This document shows, in pieces, positions 63,982 through 64,000 of a stretch of DNA of 64,000 bases (positions within the stretch are counted from its first letter, which is position 1; every line of letters begins with the position of its first letter). Source of the stretch: CAZPQK01 sp964588695 (GTDB lineage: Bacteria; Krumholzibacteriota; Krumholzibacteriia; WVZY01; JAKEHA01). Below the pieces are notes generated by a model. That model searched no databases. It saw only the letters and a list, made by a program, of their open reading frames with translations, and was not told the origin of the DNA. The stretch spans positions 62,001 to 126,000 of the forward strand of contig CAZPQK010000003.1 of the NCBI GenBank assembly GCA_964588695.1, given 5' to 3'. A program made the position numbers and the translations under genes.

Positions 63982-64000
63982 ATGAAACTCGCTGTTATCA
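63982..64000 (+). CDS. Start of a further gene, truncated by the window edge
   Basis: An ATG at 63982 preceded by GGAG with about 9-nt spacing opens a frame reading MKLAVI to the end. Too short to identify. The 177 nt between the terminator and this start hold no feature I recognise. Confidence 0.35.

Overview
The window reads as one continuous bacterial chromosome segment of moderately high GC. It is almost entirely housekeeping and almost entirely on the + strand; only rqcH and one methyltransferase lie on the - strand. The cell is evidently diderm: it has an MlaE/MlaF/MlaD-type lipid transporter plus murA and ddl. A selB gene suggests that it uses selenocysteine. I see no insertion sequence, phage, CRISPR array or rRNA gene, and I cannot assign a phylum from the sequence alone.

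Layout. 1-310 is the end of a response regulator. 395-10051 holds priA, a TPR lipoprotein, rho, and a rpmE-DUF1385-prfA-prmC-murA run, followed by selB (10054-11931) and a small secreted protein of unknown function. 12510-13014 has no protein gene but contains a strong terminator, a 134-nt inverted-repeat element, and a long rod-like hairpin ending in a T-run. 13015-20585 has rqcH, divergent from yicC-gmk-rpoZ-coaBC, then an SRPBCC protein, a family-4 uracil-DNA glycosylase and dnaB. 20582-30948 has a methyltransferase divergent from mlaEFD, then ispD-ispF-gltX, an acyl-CoA-dehydrogenase-family flavoprotein, ddl, a DUF1569 protein and cysS.

From 31 kb onward the window is the core gene-expression cluster. 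It starts with tRNA-Thr(TGT), tRNA-Tyr, tRNA-Gly and tRNA-Thr(GGT), then tuf, tRNA-Trp, secE-nusG-rplKAJL-rpoBC and rpsL-rpsG-fusA-tuf. It continues with the S10/spc/alpha ribosomal protein run from rpsJ to rplQ, including secY, adk, map, infA and rpmJ. rpsD is absent between rpsK and rpoA, and rpmG is absent from the tuf-secE region. A strong terminator closes the run at 63773-63804.

Four patterns cut across the genes. (1) Of the 73 annotated genes whose stop codon I read, 38 end in TAG, 31 in TAA and only 4 in TGA. (2) Seven genes have sigma70-like -35/-10 elements placed so that transcription should begin at or within about 3 nt of the start codon, which implies leaderless mRNAs. The -35 is often TTGCCN. 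(3) The two tuf copies differ by one silent base that I could find and use ACG for nearly every threonine, unlike their neighbours. (4) Perfect DnaA-box 9-mers lie in three intergenic regions, each just upstream of translation genes. The most open question is the 12.6-13.0 kb interval, which may encode an unrecognised structured RNA or carry a MITE.
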